A DNA stretch of 43,589 nt from Bacteroidales bacterium (GTDB taxonomy: Bacteria > Bacteroidota > Bacteroidia > Bacteroidales > UBA932), in assembly GCA_017527625.1 (NCBI GenBank), contig JAFXPV010000094.1, positions 1 through 43,589 of the forward strand, in the 5' to 3' direction. Positions within the stretch are counted from its first letter, which is position 1, and the number at the start of each line of letters is the position of its first letter. Under the pieces are notes generated by a model, which ran no database searches, was not told the DNA's origin, and saw only the letters and a program-made list of their open reading frames with translations. Of the stretch, positions 16,483 to 25,719 are shown piece by piece. The position numbers and the translations under genes are program-made.

Positions 16483-16485
16483 ATA

Positions 16486-17595
16486 ATGGAAAAAAGAACT
16501 GTTTTCACCGACAAACATATCGCCCTTGGAGCCAAGATGGCCCCTTTCGCCGGCTACCTGATGCCTATCGAATACACCGGAATCAACGACGAGCACGCCA
16601 CCGTCCGTAGCGGCGTCGGCGTCTTCGACGTTTCCCATATGGGTGAAATCTGGGTAAAGGGCCCTTCCGCAACTGCTTTCCTGCAGTATGTAACGAGCAA
16701 CGACGTGTCTGTGCTCTACCCCGGCAAAGCCCAGTACACCTGCTTCCCGAACGGCCGCGGAGGCATCGTCGACGACCTGATCGTATACTGCATAGATCCG
16801 CAGACATATCTGCTTGCAGTCAATGCGGCCAACATCGACAAGGACTGGACGCATCTGTGCAGCATCGGCCCGAAGTTCGGAATGGCTCCCGGCAAAGAAC
16901 TCTACAACGCCTCTGACGAAATCTGCCAGCTGGCCGTGCAGGGTCCCAAGGCAATGGAAGCTATGCAGAAAATCTGCAAGCAGGACATCTTGTCGATGGA
17001 ATACTACACCTTCCAGAAAGTCGACATCGCAGGCATCCACGACGCAATCCTTTCCACCACCGGTTATACCGGCAGCGGCGGATGTGAAATATATGTTGCC
17101 AATGAAGACGGCGAAAAGCTGTGGAACGCTGTTTTTGAGGCCGGAGCCGAGTTCGGCATCAAGCCCATAGGCCTCGGTGCCCGCGACACCCTCCGCCTCG
17201 AGATGGGCTTCTGCCTTTATGGCAATGACATCGACGACACCACATCGCCTCTGGAAGCAGGCCTTGGATGGATAACAAAATTCAATGACGCCAAAGGCGA
17301 CTTCATCGACCGCGCCTATATGGAGGCTCTCAAGGCCGACGGCATCAAACGCCGCCTGGTAGGTTTCGAGCTGGTGGACAAAGGCATCGCCCGCCACGGC
17401 TATGATATCTGCGACGCTTCAGGAGCCGTTATCGGTCACGTCACTTCAGGCACGATGGGCCCTTCTGTCAAGAAAGCCATCGGCCTTGGCTACGTCGATG
17501 CTGCCCACAAGGCTGTCGACAGCGAAATCTTCATCAGCGTGCGCGGCCGCCTGCTGAAGGCTAAAGTCGTGAAGCTGCCCTTCTACAGGGCGTAA
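16486..17595 (+). CDS. gcvT: Aminomethyltransferase, glycine cleavage T protein
   Basis: Transfers the aminomethyl-derived methylene group to tetrahydrofolate in the glycine cleavage system, releasing ammonia. 369 residues, full length. Characteristic segments are [50 protein letters not shown], the folate-site [14 protein letters not shown], and [22 protein letters not shown] followed by the C-terminal domain with [20 protein letters not shown]. The gcvH, gcvP and lpd genes are not in the window. It sits between a SPOR-like lipoprotein and a PAP2 phosphatase, with no obvious pathway connection. Confidence 0.97.
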   Translation: MEKRTVFTDKHIALGAKMAPFAGYLMPIEYTGINDEHATVRSGVGVFDVSHMGEIWVKGPSATAFLQYVTSNDVSVLYPGKAQYTCFPNGRGGIVDDLIVYCIDPQTYLLAVNAANIDKDWTHLCSIGPKFGMAPGKELYNASDEICQLAVQGPKAMEAMQKICKQDILSMEYYTFQKVDIAGIHDAILSTTGYTGSGGCEIYVANEDGEKLWNAVFEAGAEFGIKPIGLGARDTLRLEMGFCLYGNDIDDTTSPLEAGLGWITKFNDAKGDFIDRAYMEALKADGIKRRLVGFELVDKGIARHGYDICDASGAVIGHVTSGTMGPSVKKAIGLGYVDAAHKAVDSEIFISVRGRLLKAKVVKLPFYRA

Positions 17596-17603
17596 GGCTC
17601 CCT

Positions 17604-18224
17604 ATGGAACGGCTTATCGAGCTTGACAAGCAACTGCTTCTGGCCATCAATCACTGGACTTCGCCGTGGGCTGATGCCCTTATGGTCACGATGTCCAAGG
17701 TCAGTTTCTGGTTTCCGCTGTACCTGCTCGTAGCCGTAGCCCTCTTCATCCCGAAACTGTACTCCCGCGGCAGCATCGCCCGCAGAGACTGCGACGGTGC
17801 CAAGGTATGGCTGGTCGGTATGGCCGGTTTTGTGGCAGTGCTCTTCTGCTACCTGCTGACCGACCACGTGTCTGACATAGTGAGGAATACCGTCTGCAGA
17901 TTCAGGCCCGGGCACGACCCTGTCATAGGCAGCACGGTAAGGCTCATCGACGGGGCCGGCAACCTCTACGGTTTTTTCTCCGGACACGCCGCCAACACCA
18001 TCGGTTTCGCTGTAATCACATCGCTGATATTCCGCCGCAAGGCCTGGACCGTCTTCGCTGTCGTATGGGCCCTGCTGGTCTGCTACAGCCGTATGTATCT
18101 GGGACGGCATTACCCCCTGGACGTGCTCTGCGGCATCCTCTGCGGCGTGCTCTTCGCCGCCGTCTGCTACTGGCTCTACAAGTTCCTGATGCGCCGGATA
18201 GCCGTTGGTCACGCACGAACTTGA
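17604..18224 (+). CDS. PAP2 family membrane phosphatase
   Basis: A 206-residue membrane protein with about five helices and the three phosphatase motifs: RNTVCRFRP (motif 1, Arg replacing the usual first Lys), FFSGHAAN (motif 2, catalytic His) and SRMYLGRHYPLDVL (motif 3, catalytic His and Asp). PAP2 enzymes dephosphorylate lipid phosphates such as undecaprenyl pyrophosphate, phosphatidate or lipid A precursors at the periplasmic face. It begins 8 bases after gcvT. The ATG at 17604 is the natural start for the amphipathic MERLIELDKQLLLAIN segment. Confidence 0.9.
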   Translation: MERLIELDKQLLLAINHWTSPWADALMVTMSKVSFWFPLYLLVAVALFIPKLYSRGSIARRDCDGAKVWLVGMAGFVAVLFCYLLTDHVSDIVRNTVCRFRPGHDPVIGSTVRLIDGAGNLYGFFSGHAANTIGFAVITSLIFRRKAWTVFAVVWALLVCYSRMYLGRHYPLDVLCGILCGVLFAAVCYWLYKFLMRRIAVGHART

Positions 18225-18241
18225 AAGCCAGGAATAGGGGA

Positions 18242-19780
18242 CTAACCTACGTGCAGGTTTTTGGTTACGAGGTCCATCGTGAGGGATTTGTTGCCTGAGA
18301 TGGCTTCGCGCAGGCGCGCGTCGTCGAAGTTGCGCAGATAGCGCTCGAGATAGTCGATGATGCTGTCCGAGAACACTCCTTTCGCAGTGTAGATGGCGCG
18401 GTCCTTTTCAAGTTCGGCAGCGGCGCCTGCACAGGAATCGGGAAGCTGCTCCAGAGAGTTGGCCAGCGCAGTGTTTTTCTTGTCGTGGATGTCTACGCCC
18501 AGGCCCACATAGGTCCTGTCGGCGACAGCCAGAGCGTCTTCAACCTCGAATCCGTGACGTACGGCTGCGCAAAGGGCGGCCATAAGCATATAGATGTCGG
18601 CGCATCCGTCGGAAGCCCTCCACTCGAAGGTCTGCTTCTTGCTGAAATCCACATCGGCAGCCTTCTGCGGTCCGTTGACCTGCTCGGCCATATCGCTGCA
18701 GCCTGCCCAGCCCAGAGGGATGCGCACCAGCGCACTGCGGTTGCTGAACGACCAGCAGAGAGACGTCGGAGCCTCCTGGTTGGGCACCAGACGGAGATAT
18801 GACAGCGGATTGGGATTGCCGAAGGCAGGAAGCGAAGTTCCGGCCATCATAAGCCCGGCTATAGCCCTGCGGCACTCTTCGGTCAGATTGACCTTGCCGT
18901 CACCGGCATCGGCAGGAACGTTTACATCCTTGACCATCACGCTGCGGCCGTCGCGGGTGAACTTCATATGGACGTGCAGTCCGCTGCCAGCCTGGCCCAC
19001 AGTAATCTTCGGGGCGAAAGTGATGGTCAGCCCGCGCCTGTAGGCAAGTTCACGCATAATCCACTTGGCGATGACAAGCTGGTCTGCAGCATCCTCTATG
19101 TCGACAGGCAGGAACTCAATCTCGTTCTGCTCATAGTTCTTGCCGTCCTGGCAGAAATTGCCTACTTCGCTGTGGCCGTACTTGATCTTGCCGCCGGACT
19201 GTGCGATGAGCCTCATAGCCTCGTTGCGGTATTCTGACGACTTGTTGAAAGGAGCGCTCTCGTGATAGCCCTTCTGGTCAGGCACGGGATACATATCCTC
19301 CTTGTCGCTGATGACATAATGCTCCAGCTCACCCATAGCCTGCATCTCCAGGCCGGTAGCGGCCTTGAGCGCACAGTGGGCCTTGTGGAGGATATACTCC
19401 GGAGAACTCTCATAGGGCTTGCCGTCACGTCCATAATATGAGCAGAGAAGGTCGAGGGCAGGCACTTCGCTGAAGGGATTCAGGAAGGCGGTTTTGTATT
19501 TGGGAATGACATACAGATCGCTCTCTCCGGCCTTGATGAACGGGAAAAGATTGCTCCCGTCCACACGCTCTCCGGCAGTCAGGATATTCTCGAGATGCTC
19601 CAGACTGTGGATCACAAAATTAAGAGTCTTGAACTTCCCGTCGAAACTGCAATAGTGGAAATTGACGAATTCAACTTTGTTGGCTACGCAAAAATCAATC
19701 AGGTCCTGCCTGGTGAAAGCGCTGCAAGGCTTGCCGAGCGCCCTTTCCAGCAGATTGGCGTTCATAGAGTAATCTGTCAT
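18242..19780 (-). CDS. Glutamine synthetase family protein
   Basis: 512 residues, a little longer than the 440-470 of classical GlnA. The catalytic region retains the main glutamine synthetase signatures: GELEHYVI (Glu ligand), HSEVGNF...YEQNEIEF (metal and glutamate site), the ATP-site GQAGSGLHVHM and the Arg-containing NPLSYLRLVPNQEAPTSLCWSFSNRSALVRIP. A further EWRASDGCADIY segment follows. The reaction is presumably ATP-dependent amide formation from glutamate and ammonia, but a related ligase is possible because no search could be run. It begins 9 bases after DUF1015 in the serC-serA operon. Confidence 0.85.
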   Translation of the reverse strand: MTDYSMNANLLERALGKPCSAFTRQDLIDFCVANKVEFVNFHYCSFDGKFKTLNFVIHSLEHLENILTAGERVDGSNLFPFIKAGESDLYVIPKYKTAFLNPFSEVPALDLLCSYYGRDGKPYESSPEYILHKAHCALKAATGLEMQAMGELEHYVISDKEDMYPVPDQKGYHESAPFNKSSEYRNEAMRLIAQSGGKIKYGHSEVGNFCQDGKNYEQNEIEFLPVDIEDAADQLVIAKWIMRELAYRRGLTITFAPKITVGQAGSGLHVHMKFTRDGRSVMVKDVNVPADAGDGKVNLTEECRRAIAGLMMAGTSLPAFGNPNPLSYLRLVPNQEAPTSLCWSFSNRSALVRIPLGWAGCSDMAEQVNGPQKAADVDFSKKQTFEWRASDGCADIYMLMAALCAAVRHGFEVEDALAVADRTYVGLGVDIHDKKNTALANSLEQLPDSCAGAAAELEKDRAIYTAKGVFSDSIIDYLERYLRNFDDARLREAISGNKSLTMDLVTKNLHVG

Positions 19781-19789
19781 ATCGATGAT

Positions 19790-21028
19790 TTAGAATTTGT
19801 GTATAGTTATACCGCTGCGGAGCTTGGGCTCGAACCAGGTGGTTTTCGGCGGCATTATGTTGCCGGTGTCGGCAATGCTCACAAGCTGCTCCATCGTCAC
19901 AGGATAGAGGGCGAAGGCGACAGCCATCTCGCCGCTGTCCACTCGGCGCTGCAACTCTTCGAGGCCGCGGATTCCGCCGGGGAACTCGATGCGGTTGGAA
20001 GTACGCAGGTCGCCGATGTGCAGGATGTCCTGAAGGACAAGGTTCGAAAGCACTGTCACATCGAGCTTGCCGATAGGGTCATTGTCGTCGTAAGTGCCCT
20101 CTTTTGCGGTCAGTGAATACCACTTGCCGTCGAGATACATCGCAAAGTTGTGAAGCCTGCAGGGACGGTAGGGACCGCTGCCCTCAGCCTCCTCAACAAC
20201 GAAATTCTTTTTGAGCGCATCAATGAGCTGCTCCGGAGTCAGGCCGTCGAGGTCCTTGACCAGACGGTTGATCTCCATTATCTTGAGGTGGCTCTGCGGG
20301 AATACGACTGCCATAAAGTAGTTGTACTCTTCCGTGCCGTCGTGGGCAGGATTGTTATCCCTGCGTTCAGCTCCCACACGGGCTGCGGCAGCAGTGCGAT
20401 GATGGCCGTCAGCAACATAGAAAGCGGGGATTGAAGCGAAAGCGGCAGTGATGGCCTCGATATCCTTCGCATCGTCGATGACCCAAAGCTTATGGCCGAA
20501 GCCGTCATCCGCCACAAAATCATATTCAGCGGGACGGGCGGTATATTTGGCCACGATGGCATCGATGGCGGCATTGTCAGGATAAGCGAAGAACACGGGT
20601 TCCAGATTGGCGCTCTGTATGCGCACGTGCTTCATACGGTCATCCTCTTTGTCCTTGCGGGTCAGCTCGTGCTTCTTGATGGCACCGCTCATATAGTCCT
20701 CGATGTTGGCGCAGACAACAAGGCCGTACTGGGTGCGGCTGCCCATAGTCTGGGCATATACGTAGTAACACTCCTTCTCATCCTGCACAAGCCAGCCCCT
20801 GCTCTGCCAGAGCTTGAAATTTTCCACGGCCTTTTCGTAGACGCGCGGCTCCTGCTCTTCGGCTATGGGGTCGAAATCAATTTCAGGTTTGATGATGTGA
20901 AGCAGCGACTTCTCGCCGGCTTCGGCTTTAGCTTCCTCAGATGAGAGCACGTCATAGGGACGGCTCGCCACTTCCTTTGCAAGAGCCTTGGGAGGCCTGA
21001 TAGCGGCGAAGGGTTTTACTTTTACCAT
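19790..21028 (-). CDS. DUF1015 family protein
   Basis: A 412-residue cytoplasmic protein of the DUF1015 family, recognisable from the start (VKPFAAIRPPKALAKEVASRPYDVLSSEEA), YVYAQTMGSRTQYGLV, and VADGHHRTAAAARV in the centre, with TTWFEPKLRSGI at the end. The HHRTAAA motif resembles a phosphoesterase-like site, but the family's biochemical role is unknown to me. In many Bacteroidota and Firmicutes it lies beside serA, as here (11-base gap), so a role in serine metabolism is inferred from context. Confidence 0.92.
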   Translation of the reverse strand: MVKVKPFAAIRPPKALAKEVASRPYDVLSSEEAKAEAGEKSLLHIIKPEIDFDPIAEEQEPRVYEKAVENFKLWQSRGWLVQDEKECYYVYAQTMGSRTQYGLVVCANIEDYMSGAIKKHELTRKDKEDDRMKHVRIQSANLEPVFFAYPDNAAIDAIVAKYTARPAEYDFVADDGFGHKLWVIDDAKDIEAITAAFASIPAFYVADGHHRTAAAARVGAERRDNNPAHDGTEEYNYFMAVVFPQSHLKIMEINRLVKDLDGLTPEQLIDALKKNFVVEEAEGSGPYRPCRLHNFAMYLDGKWYSLTAKEGTYDDNDPIGKLDVTVLSNLVLQDILHIGDLRTSNRIEFPGGIRGLEELQRRVDSGEMAVAFALYPVTMEQLVSIADTGNIMPPKTTWFEPKLRSGITIHKF

Positions 21029-21039
21029 ATTTAGAAATC

Positions 21040-21963
21040 TTAGAACCTGTTAAGTTGGAAACGGGTATTGCCTGTTGCGAAAAAGTCGCAGATCTGGCGG
21101 GCTGCAGCCAAGCCGGCGTTGATGTTGGCCTCAGAAGTCTGGGCACCCATCTTCTTGGGAGTGGCGAACACGCGCACTCCGAACTTCTCGTTCAGCTCAG
21201 CCTGGTTGTCGGCAGCGATGTCGGTGATGTACTTGAGGTCTTCACGCTCGGTGAGCACCTTCACCAGCTCAGCCTCGTTGATGACCTCCTTGCGGGCAGT
21301 GTTCACAAGGCAGCCGCCTTTCGGCATACGGCTCAGAAGGGCGTAGCCGATGGAACCCTTGGTCTGCGGAGTGACAGGGATATGCAGGGAGATGAAGTTG
21401 CTGCTGCTGTAGAGCTCTTCGAGAGATGAAGCAACCTTCACACCGTCAGCCTCGATCTTCTCGGCCGGAATGAACGGGTCGAAGGCCATTATATTCATAC
21501 CGAAGCCCTTGGCGATGTTGGCCACCAGACGTCCCACGTTGCCATAGGCCTGTACGCCGAGGGTCTTGCCCTTCAGCTCGCTGCCGGTGGCAGGAGTATA
21601 CTGGTTGCGGGACATATACACCATAAAGCTTACTGCAAGCTCTGCTACCGCATTGGAGTTCTGGCCGGGAGTGTTCATAGCCACAACCTTGGCTGCGCTG
21701 AGGGCGTCGAGGTCGAGGTTGTCGTAACCGGCACCGGCCCTGACGACGATCTTGAGGTTCTTTGCTGCCTCAACGACATCGGCGGTAACCTTGTCCGAGC
21801 GGACGATAAGGGCGTCAGCATCCTTGACTGCCTTGAGCAGGTCTTTCTTGTCAGTATATTTCTCGAGTGTGGCGAATGTGTGGCCTGCACTCTCTACAAT
21901 TTCGCGGATACCCTTCACGGCCACGCCTGCGAAAGGTTTCTCTGTTGCTACCAATACTTTCAT
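21040..21963 (-). CDS. serA: D-3-phosphoglycerate dehydrogenase
   Basis: Catalyses NAD-dependent oxidation of 3-phosphoglycerate to 3-phosphohydroxypyruvate, the first serine-specific step. 307 residues, the short form without the C-terminal ACT regulatory domain, so allosteric serine inhibition through ACT is not expected. Seen: VRAGAGYDNLDLDAL, the Rossmann region LGVQAYGNVGRLVANIAKGFG, the catalytic Arg in VNTARKEVINEAEL and the late Glu/His region near FATPKKMGAQTSEA, where the usual catalytic His appears as KKMGAQT, a deviation worth noting. It is 12 bases downstream of serC. Confidence 0.93.
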   Translation of the reverse strand: MKVLVATEKPFAGVAVKGIREIVESAGHTFATLEKYTDKKDLLKAVKDADALIVRSDKVTADVVEAAKNLKIVVRAGAGYDNLDLDALSAAKVVAMNTPGQNSNAVAELAVSFMVYMSRNQYTPATGSELKGKTLGVQAYGNVGRLVANIAKGFGMNIMAFDPFIPAEKIEADGVKVASSLEELYSSSNFISLHIPVTPQTKGSIGYALLSRMPKGGCLVNTARKEVINEAELVKVLTEREDLKYITDIAADNQAELNEKFGVRVFATPKKMGAQTSEANINAGLAAARQICDFFATGNTRFQLNRF

Positions 21964-21975
21964 CGCGGCAATCTG

Positions 21976-23049
21976 TTATTTGTGTTCTGCTTCGAATTCC
22001 TGCATACAAGCGACCAGCGCATCCACAGCCTCCATAGGGCAGGCATTGTAGATGGAAGCGCGGAAACCGCCGACTGAGCGGTGGCCCTTGATGCCGACCA
22101 TACCCTTGCTCTGGGCGAAAGCCATAAACTCGTCCTGGAGAGCTTCGCGGCCTTCGGCCATCACGAAGCAAACGTTCATAATCGAACGGTCTTCCTTGGC
22201 TGCAGTGCCGCGGAAGAGGCTGTTGCGGTCGATTTCAGCATAGAGCTTTTCAGCCTTGGCGACATTGATCTTGTTGATAGCCTCTACTCCGCCGATTCCC
22301 TTGAGCCACTTGAGGGTCTCAGTCATCACGAAGATCGGGAATACCGGAGGTGTGTTGAACATAGATGCGCCTTCGATATGGGTGCGGTAGTCAAGCATCG
22401 TGGGGATGTAGCGGCTTACCTTGCCGAGAGCGTCCTTGTTGACGATGGCGAATGCCAGGCCGGCAGGACCTACGTTCTTCTGCGCACCACCGTAGATGAG
22501 GGCATACTTGCTTACATCCACCGGGCGGCTGAGGATATCAGACGACATATCCGCGATCAGGGGAACCGGGCTGTCGATGTCGTGCCTGATCTCCGTGCCG
22601 TAGATAGTGTTGTTCGAGGTGATATGGAAATAATCTATGTCAGTGGGGATTTCGAAGCCTTTGGGGATATAGCTGAAAGTCTTGTCGGCGCTGGATGCGA
22701 GAGCATAGGCGTCACCCAGACCTTTGGCTTCCTTGAGGGCTTTCTTTGCCCACACACCTGTCTCGAGATAAGCAGCTTTATGCTCCAGGAAGTTCATTGC
22801 AACATAAAGGAACTGCATAGATGCTCCTCCACCGAGGAAAAGGACTTCATAGTTGTCAGGAATGTTCAGAAGTTCCTTCCACAGACTGCGGGCCTCGTCC
22901 ATTACGGCGGTCCACTCTTTGGTGCGGTGAGAGATTGAAACGACAGGGACACCCGTTCCTGCGAAATCCTTGAGAGCCTCGATGGCTGCATCAATGGCTG
23001 GCTGCGGCAGGACGCACGGGCCGGCGGTAAAATTGTAAGCTTTTTTCAT
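21976..23049 (-). CDS. serC: Phosphoserine aminotransferase
   Basis: PLP enzyme that converts 3-phosphohydroxypyruvate and glutamate to O-phosphoserine and 2-oxoglutarate. 357 residues, full length. SerC landmarks are [88 protein letters not shown] (PLP Lys in GAQKN) and [17 protein letters not shown]. First gene of the serC-serA-DUF1015-glutamine synthetase unit. Its promoter lies in the end of pyrI. serB is not in the window. Confidence 0.97.
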   Translation of the reverse strand: MKKAYNFTAGPCVLPQPAIDAAIEALKDFAGTGVPVVSISHRTKEWTAVMDEARSLWKELLNIPDNYEVLFLGGGASMQFLYVAMNFLEHKAAYLETGVWAKKALKEAKGLGDAYALASSADKTFSYIPKGFEIPTDIDYFHITSNNTIYGTEIRHDIDSPVPLIADMSSDILSRPVDVSKYALIYGGAQKNVGPAGLAFAIVNKDALGKVSRYIPTMLDYRTHIEGASMFNTPPVFPIFVMTETLKWLKGIGGVEAINKINVAKAEKLYAEIDRNSLFRGTAAKEDRSIMNVCFVMAEGREALQDEFMAFAQSKGMVGIKGHRSVGGFRASIYNACPMEAVDALVACMQEFEAEHK

Positions 23050-23105
23050 TTATATTGTTGGTTTTTTGCTGATTCAAGTGCTGCTTCCGTCTCTTCCGGA
23101 AGGGG

Positions 23106-23561
23106 CTACAAATTTATAATATTTGTGGTCTTTTCACAATAATGGCAGAGAAGTTTGATGCTGTCCTGAGCGACTATCGTCTTGAACTTCGTGGCGATCT
23201 TCTGATGGTTCGTCACACACATCGGATTGGCGCATCTGCCGATGCCGACGACCTCTTCAGGAATGGTGATTTTATGCTTCTCGATGACCTTGTAGTCCTT
23301 TATGATGTTGATTGTGGCCCGGGGGGCGACAAGGGCTATGCGGTTGAGTTCGTCATCTTCGAAATAACGGTCGGCGATCTTGATGATGCCTTTGCGGCCG
23401 AAGCTCCTGCTGTCCAGGTTGCTGCCTATAGTGATCTGGTTGGAAGATTCTGCCAGATGCAGGATTTCCACCACCTTGAAAAGATTTTCAGAAGGGATGT
23501 GGTCAAGCACGGTGCCGTTCTCGATGGCGTTGACTATGAGTTGTCTTGCTGATGTTGTCAT
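23106..23561 (-). CDS. pyrI: Aspartate carbamoyltransferase regulatory subunit
   Basis: A 151-residue regulatory chain that binds nucleotide effectors and joins the PyrB trimers into the 12-subunit enzyme. The N-terminal allosteric domain begins VNAIENGTVLDHIPSENLFKVVEIL. The C-terminal zinc domain has the four-Cys site RCANPMCVTNH...LLCHYCEK. Starts 14 bases after pyrB. The final codons also serve as the serC promoter -7 element. Confidence 0.97.
   Translation of the reverse strand: MTTSARQLIVNAIENGTVLDHIPSENLFKVVEILHLAESSNQITIGSNLDSRSFGRKGIIKIADRYFEDDELNRIALVAPRATINIIKDYKVIEKHKITIPEEVVGIGRCANPMCVTNHQKIATKFKTIVAQDSIKLLCHYCEKTTNIINL
23109..23116 (-). promoter_or_regulatory. -7 element for the serC operon, inside the 3' end of pyrI
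   Basis: On the minus strand this is TAAATTTG, the last codons of pyrI immediately before its stop at 23106-23108. Predicted start is near 23103, giving a 5' leader of about 53 bases containing the self-complementary CTTCCGGAAG (23093-23102). Confidence 0.55.
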
Positions 23562-23575
23562 ATTGCGTTCCTCCG

Positions 23576-24481
23576 TTATCTGTAGCCGAGCAGGCAGGCT
23601 ATGATGGCCATACGGACATACATTCCGTTCTCGGCCTGTTTGAAGTAATATGCATAAGGTGTGTCGTCCACATCCTGGGCTATCTCGTTGATGCGGGGCA
23701 GCGGATGGAGGATCTTCATATTGCTGCGCACGCCGCCGAGCATACTTGCGTCGAGCCTGTACACATCCTTGACCTTCTCATATTCCATAGGGTCGCTGAA
23801 GCGTTCCTGCTGCACCCTTGTCATATACAGGATGTCACAGTCGTTGAGATGTTCGTTCAGGGAAGTGGTCTCCTTGAATGCTATGCCCCGTTCGCAGAGG
23901 AACTGCTTGTACTCGGCAGGCATCTGCAGCTCGGGCGGAGCCGTGAATACGAAGCTCGGGTCGAAGTGGCTCATCGCCTGCAGCAGCGAATGCACCGTAC
24001 GTCCATACTTCAGGTCGCCAACCATATTGATGGTCAGGCCGTCCAGGCGGCCCTGCGACTGACGGATCGAATACATATCCAGCAGCGTCTGGCTGGGGTG
24101 CTGGTTCGCACCGTCTCCCGCATTCACCACCGGCAGGTTGCAGACTTCGCTGGCATAGCGGGCCGCTCCTTCGAGAGGGTGACGCATAATAATTATGTCG
24201 ACGTAGTTTGAAACCATCTTGATGGTGTCTTTAAGGCTTTCTCCCTTGCTGATGGAAGTATTGCCCACGTCGCTGAAACCGATCACCCTAGCTCCGAGAC
24301 GGTTGGCGGCAGTCTCAAAACTCAGGCGCGTGCGGGTCGAAGGCTCGAAGAACAGGCAGGCGACCACCTTGCCGTCCAGTATCTTCTGGGACTTGTTCTT
24401 CTCCATCTCTGAAGCCACATCGAGGATGTGCAGCATCTCATCCTTCGAAAAATCGTGGATTGATATCAGGCTCTTTGGCAT
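23576..24481 (-). CDS. pyrB: Aspartate carbamoyltransferase catalytic subunit
   Basis: Condenses carbamoyl phosphate and aspartate to N-carbamoylaspartate in pyrimidine synthesis. 301 residues. The carbamoyl phosphate site [13 protein letters not shown] is at about residues 48-60, the mobile loop Lys region is [10 protein letters not shown], and MRHPLEGAA and the aspartate site segment [10 protein letters not shown] are present. Overlaps the end of yigZ by 16 bases; pyrI follows directly. Confidence 0.98.
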   Translation of the reverse strand: MPKSLISIHDFSKDEMLHILDVASEMEKNKSQKILDGKVVACLFFEPSTRTRLSFETAANRLGARVIGFSDVGNTSISKGESLKDTIKMVSNYVDIIIMRHPLEGAARYASEVCNLPVVNAGDGANQHPSQTLLDMYSIRQSQGRLDGLTINMVGDLKYGRTVHSLLQAMSHFDPSFVFTAPPELQMPAEYKQFLCERGIAFKETTSLNEHLNDCDILYMTRVQQERFSDPMEYEKVKDVYRLDASMLGGVRSNMKILHPLPRINEIAQDVDDTPYAYYFKQAENGMYVRMAIIACLLGYR

Positions 24482-25080
24482 ATATCTGTATTTTTAAGCA
24501 TTTCCTTGAATCTGTCTATGTCCCTCAGCCGGACAGGGGCAGCAATCAGACATCTTTCGTCGAAACTCTGCTCGAGTGGAGCGATCTGCAGCTCCTTGAG
24601 CGCCTTCATCACGTCGTTCATCTGCAGGTAGTCGAACCGGATCTCAAAAAGCTCGGTGGCGACCTTCTCCACTATCCTGCTGTTGGCAATGGCGTCAGCT
24701 GCAGCAGTTTTATATGCCACCGTCAGGCCTGACGTGCCCAGCAGTATACCTCCGAAATAACGCACTACTACTATGAGGATGTCGCTCAGTTCCGCCGACA
24801 GTATCTGTCCGAGGATGGGACGGCCGGCGGTCGAAGAGGGTTCTCCGTCGTCATTGGCGCGCCAGCAGTCGCCGCTCAGGCCCAGACGGTATGCGTAGCA
24901 GTGATGCCGGGCGTCGAAATATTCTTTTTTGAGGGAGGAAACGATGTCTTTTACCTGTTCTTGCGAGGAAACCGGATAAGCGAATGAAAGAAATTTGCTC
25001 CCTTTGTCTTTATAAAGGCCTCTTGAGGGGGCAGCGATGCTTTTGTAGCTATCTGTGACCGGTTTTGCAACTGAATCCAT
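24466..25080 (-). CDS. YigZ/IMPACT family protein
   Basis: Cytoplasmic IMPACT-family protein of about 204 residues. The N-terminal domain carries the family signature [14 protein letters not shown] (here [34 protein letters not shown]), and [24 protein letters not shown] follows. A C-terminal ferredoxin-like domain ends the protein. The function is unresolved; links to translation regulation come from the eukaryotic IMPACT protein. I choose the ATG at 25080, since the promoter -7 element sits at 25090-25097 and would start transcription near 25084, making the mRNA almost leaderless. An in-frame ATG at 25131 lies upstream of the promoter. Confidence 0.9.
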   Translation of the reverse strand: MDSVAKPVTDSYKSIAAPSRGLYKDKGSKFLSFAYPVSSQEQVKDIVSSLKKEYFDARHHCYAYRLGLSGDCWRANDDGEPSSTAGRPILGQILSAELSDILIVVVRYFGGILLGTSGLTVAYKTAAADAIANSRIVEKVATELFEIRFDYLQMNDVMKALKELQIAPLEQSFDERCLIAAPVRLRDIDRFKEMLKNTDICQRA

Positions 25081-25086
25081 TACCGA

Positions 25087-25121
25087 TTGCAAAAGTAGGC
25101 TTTTATTTATATTTTTGCAAA
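25087..25121. promoter_or_regulatory. Superimposed divergent promoters for yigZ and the pRiA4b-like gene
   Basis: Plus strand: TTG (25087-25089), 20-base spacer, TATTTTTG (25110-25117). Minus strand: TTTG (complement of 25118-25121), 20-base spacer, TACTTTTG (complement of 25090-25097). Each -33 box abuts the opposing -7 box, and TTGCAAAA (25087-25094) mirrors TTTTGCAA (25113-25120). Both boxes in both directions match consensus and spacing. Confidence 0.75.
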
Positions 25122-25147
25122 GATGAAACAAGCCCCGGCTTACTGAT

Positions 25148-25708
25148 ATGATCTATAGATTAAGAGCGACAATCCCTTCCAGCAAGGTGTTCGTCAGGGA
25201 ATATGAAGTCCCTGCCAAGATTAGTTTGTTTGATTTCAACAAGTTCATCATCAACGATCTGTGTTTCTCTTCAGACCAGATAGTGGTCTACCGTGCCCTG
25301 GATGAGAAGGGAGCTATGACCGCAGTGTACGGCCTGTTCGACCTCGGATACGGCTCAATGGACAAGGTCACTTTCGAGCAGCTGGCACAGAAAGGCCAGA
25401 ATGTCCTTCAGTTCTGCTACGATATGCACAACAACAGCTGCATAGTCATCACGATTCTCTCCGAAGAGCCTGAAGACCCCAGAAGCCATTATCCCCAGAC
25501 CGTCCTCGAGAAGGGGCACAACCCCGACCAGTTCTCAGCCAAATACGAGGATCCCCAGGTGTATATCCCCCGCGCAAGCGGCAGCAGTCCCGTTGTCGAC
25601 GACGATGATGAGGATGATAACGATGATGACGATGAAGAGGACGGCAAGGACGACGACAACGCCTTCAGCGAGTTTGAAGACGGGCTTGATTCCGGTTCAG
25701 AAGATTAA
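25148..25708 (+). CDS. Plasmid pRiA4b ORF-3-like protein with acidic tail
   Basis: A 186-residue protein. Residues 1 to about 145 match the pRiA4b ORF-3/IS1096 TnpR-like family (YRLRATIPSSKVFVREYEVPA, LFDFNKFIINDLCFSSDQI, MDKVTFEQLAQKG, LQFCYDMHNNSCIVITIL). The last 40 residues are almost all Asp and Glu with some Gly and Ser. No transposase or resolvase is nearby, so it appears domesticated, with an unknown role. It lies 11 bases before miaA. Confidence 0.82.
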   Translation: MIYRLRATIPSSKVFVREYEVPAKISLFDFNKFIINDLCFSSDQIVVYRALDEKGAMTAVYGLFDLGYGSMDKVTFEQLAQKGQNVLQFCYDMHNNSCIVITILSEEPEDPRSHYPQTVLEKGHNPDQFSAKYEDPQVYIPRASGSSPVVDDDDEDDNDDDDEEDGKDDDNAFSEFEDGLDSGSED

Positions 25709-25719
25709 TCCGTCCCTTA

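Noticed and set aside
15907..17397. 496-residue frame antisense to the SPOR lipoprotein and gcvT
   Set aside because: gcvT motifs are clear on the other strand; the antisense product has no known domain and lacks a sensible N-terminus.
22081..22938. 285-residue frame antisense to serC
   Set aside because: Shadow of serC, no family features.
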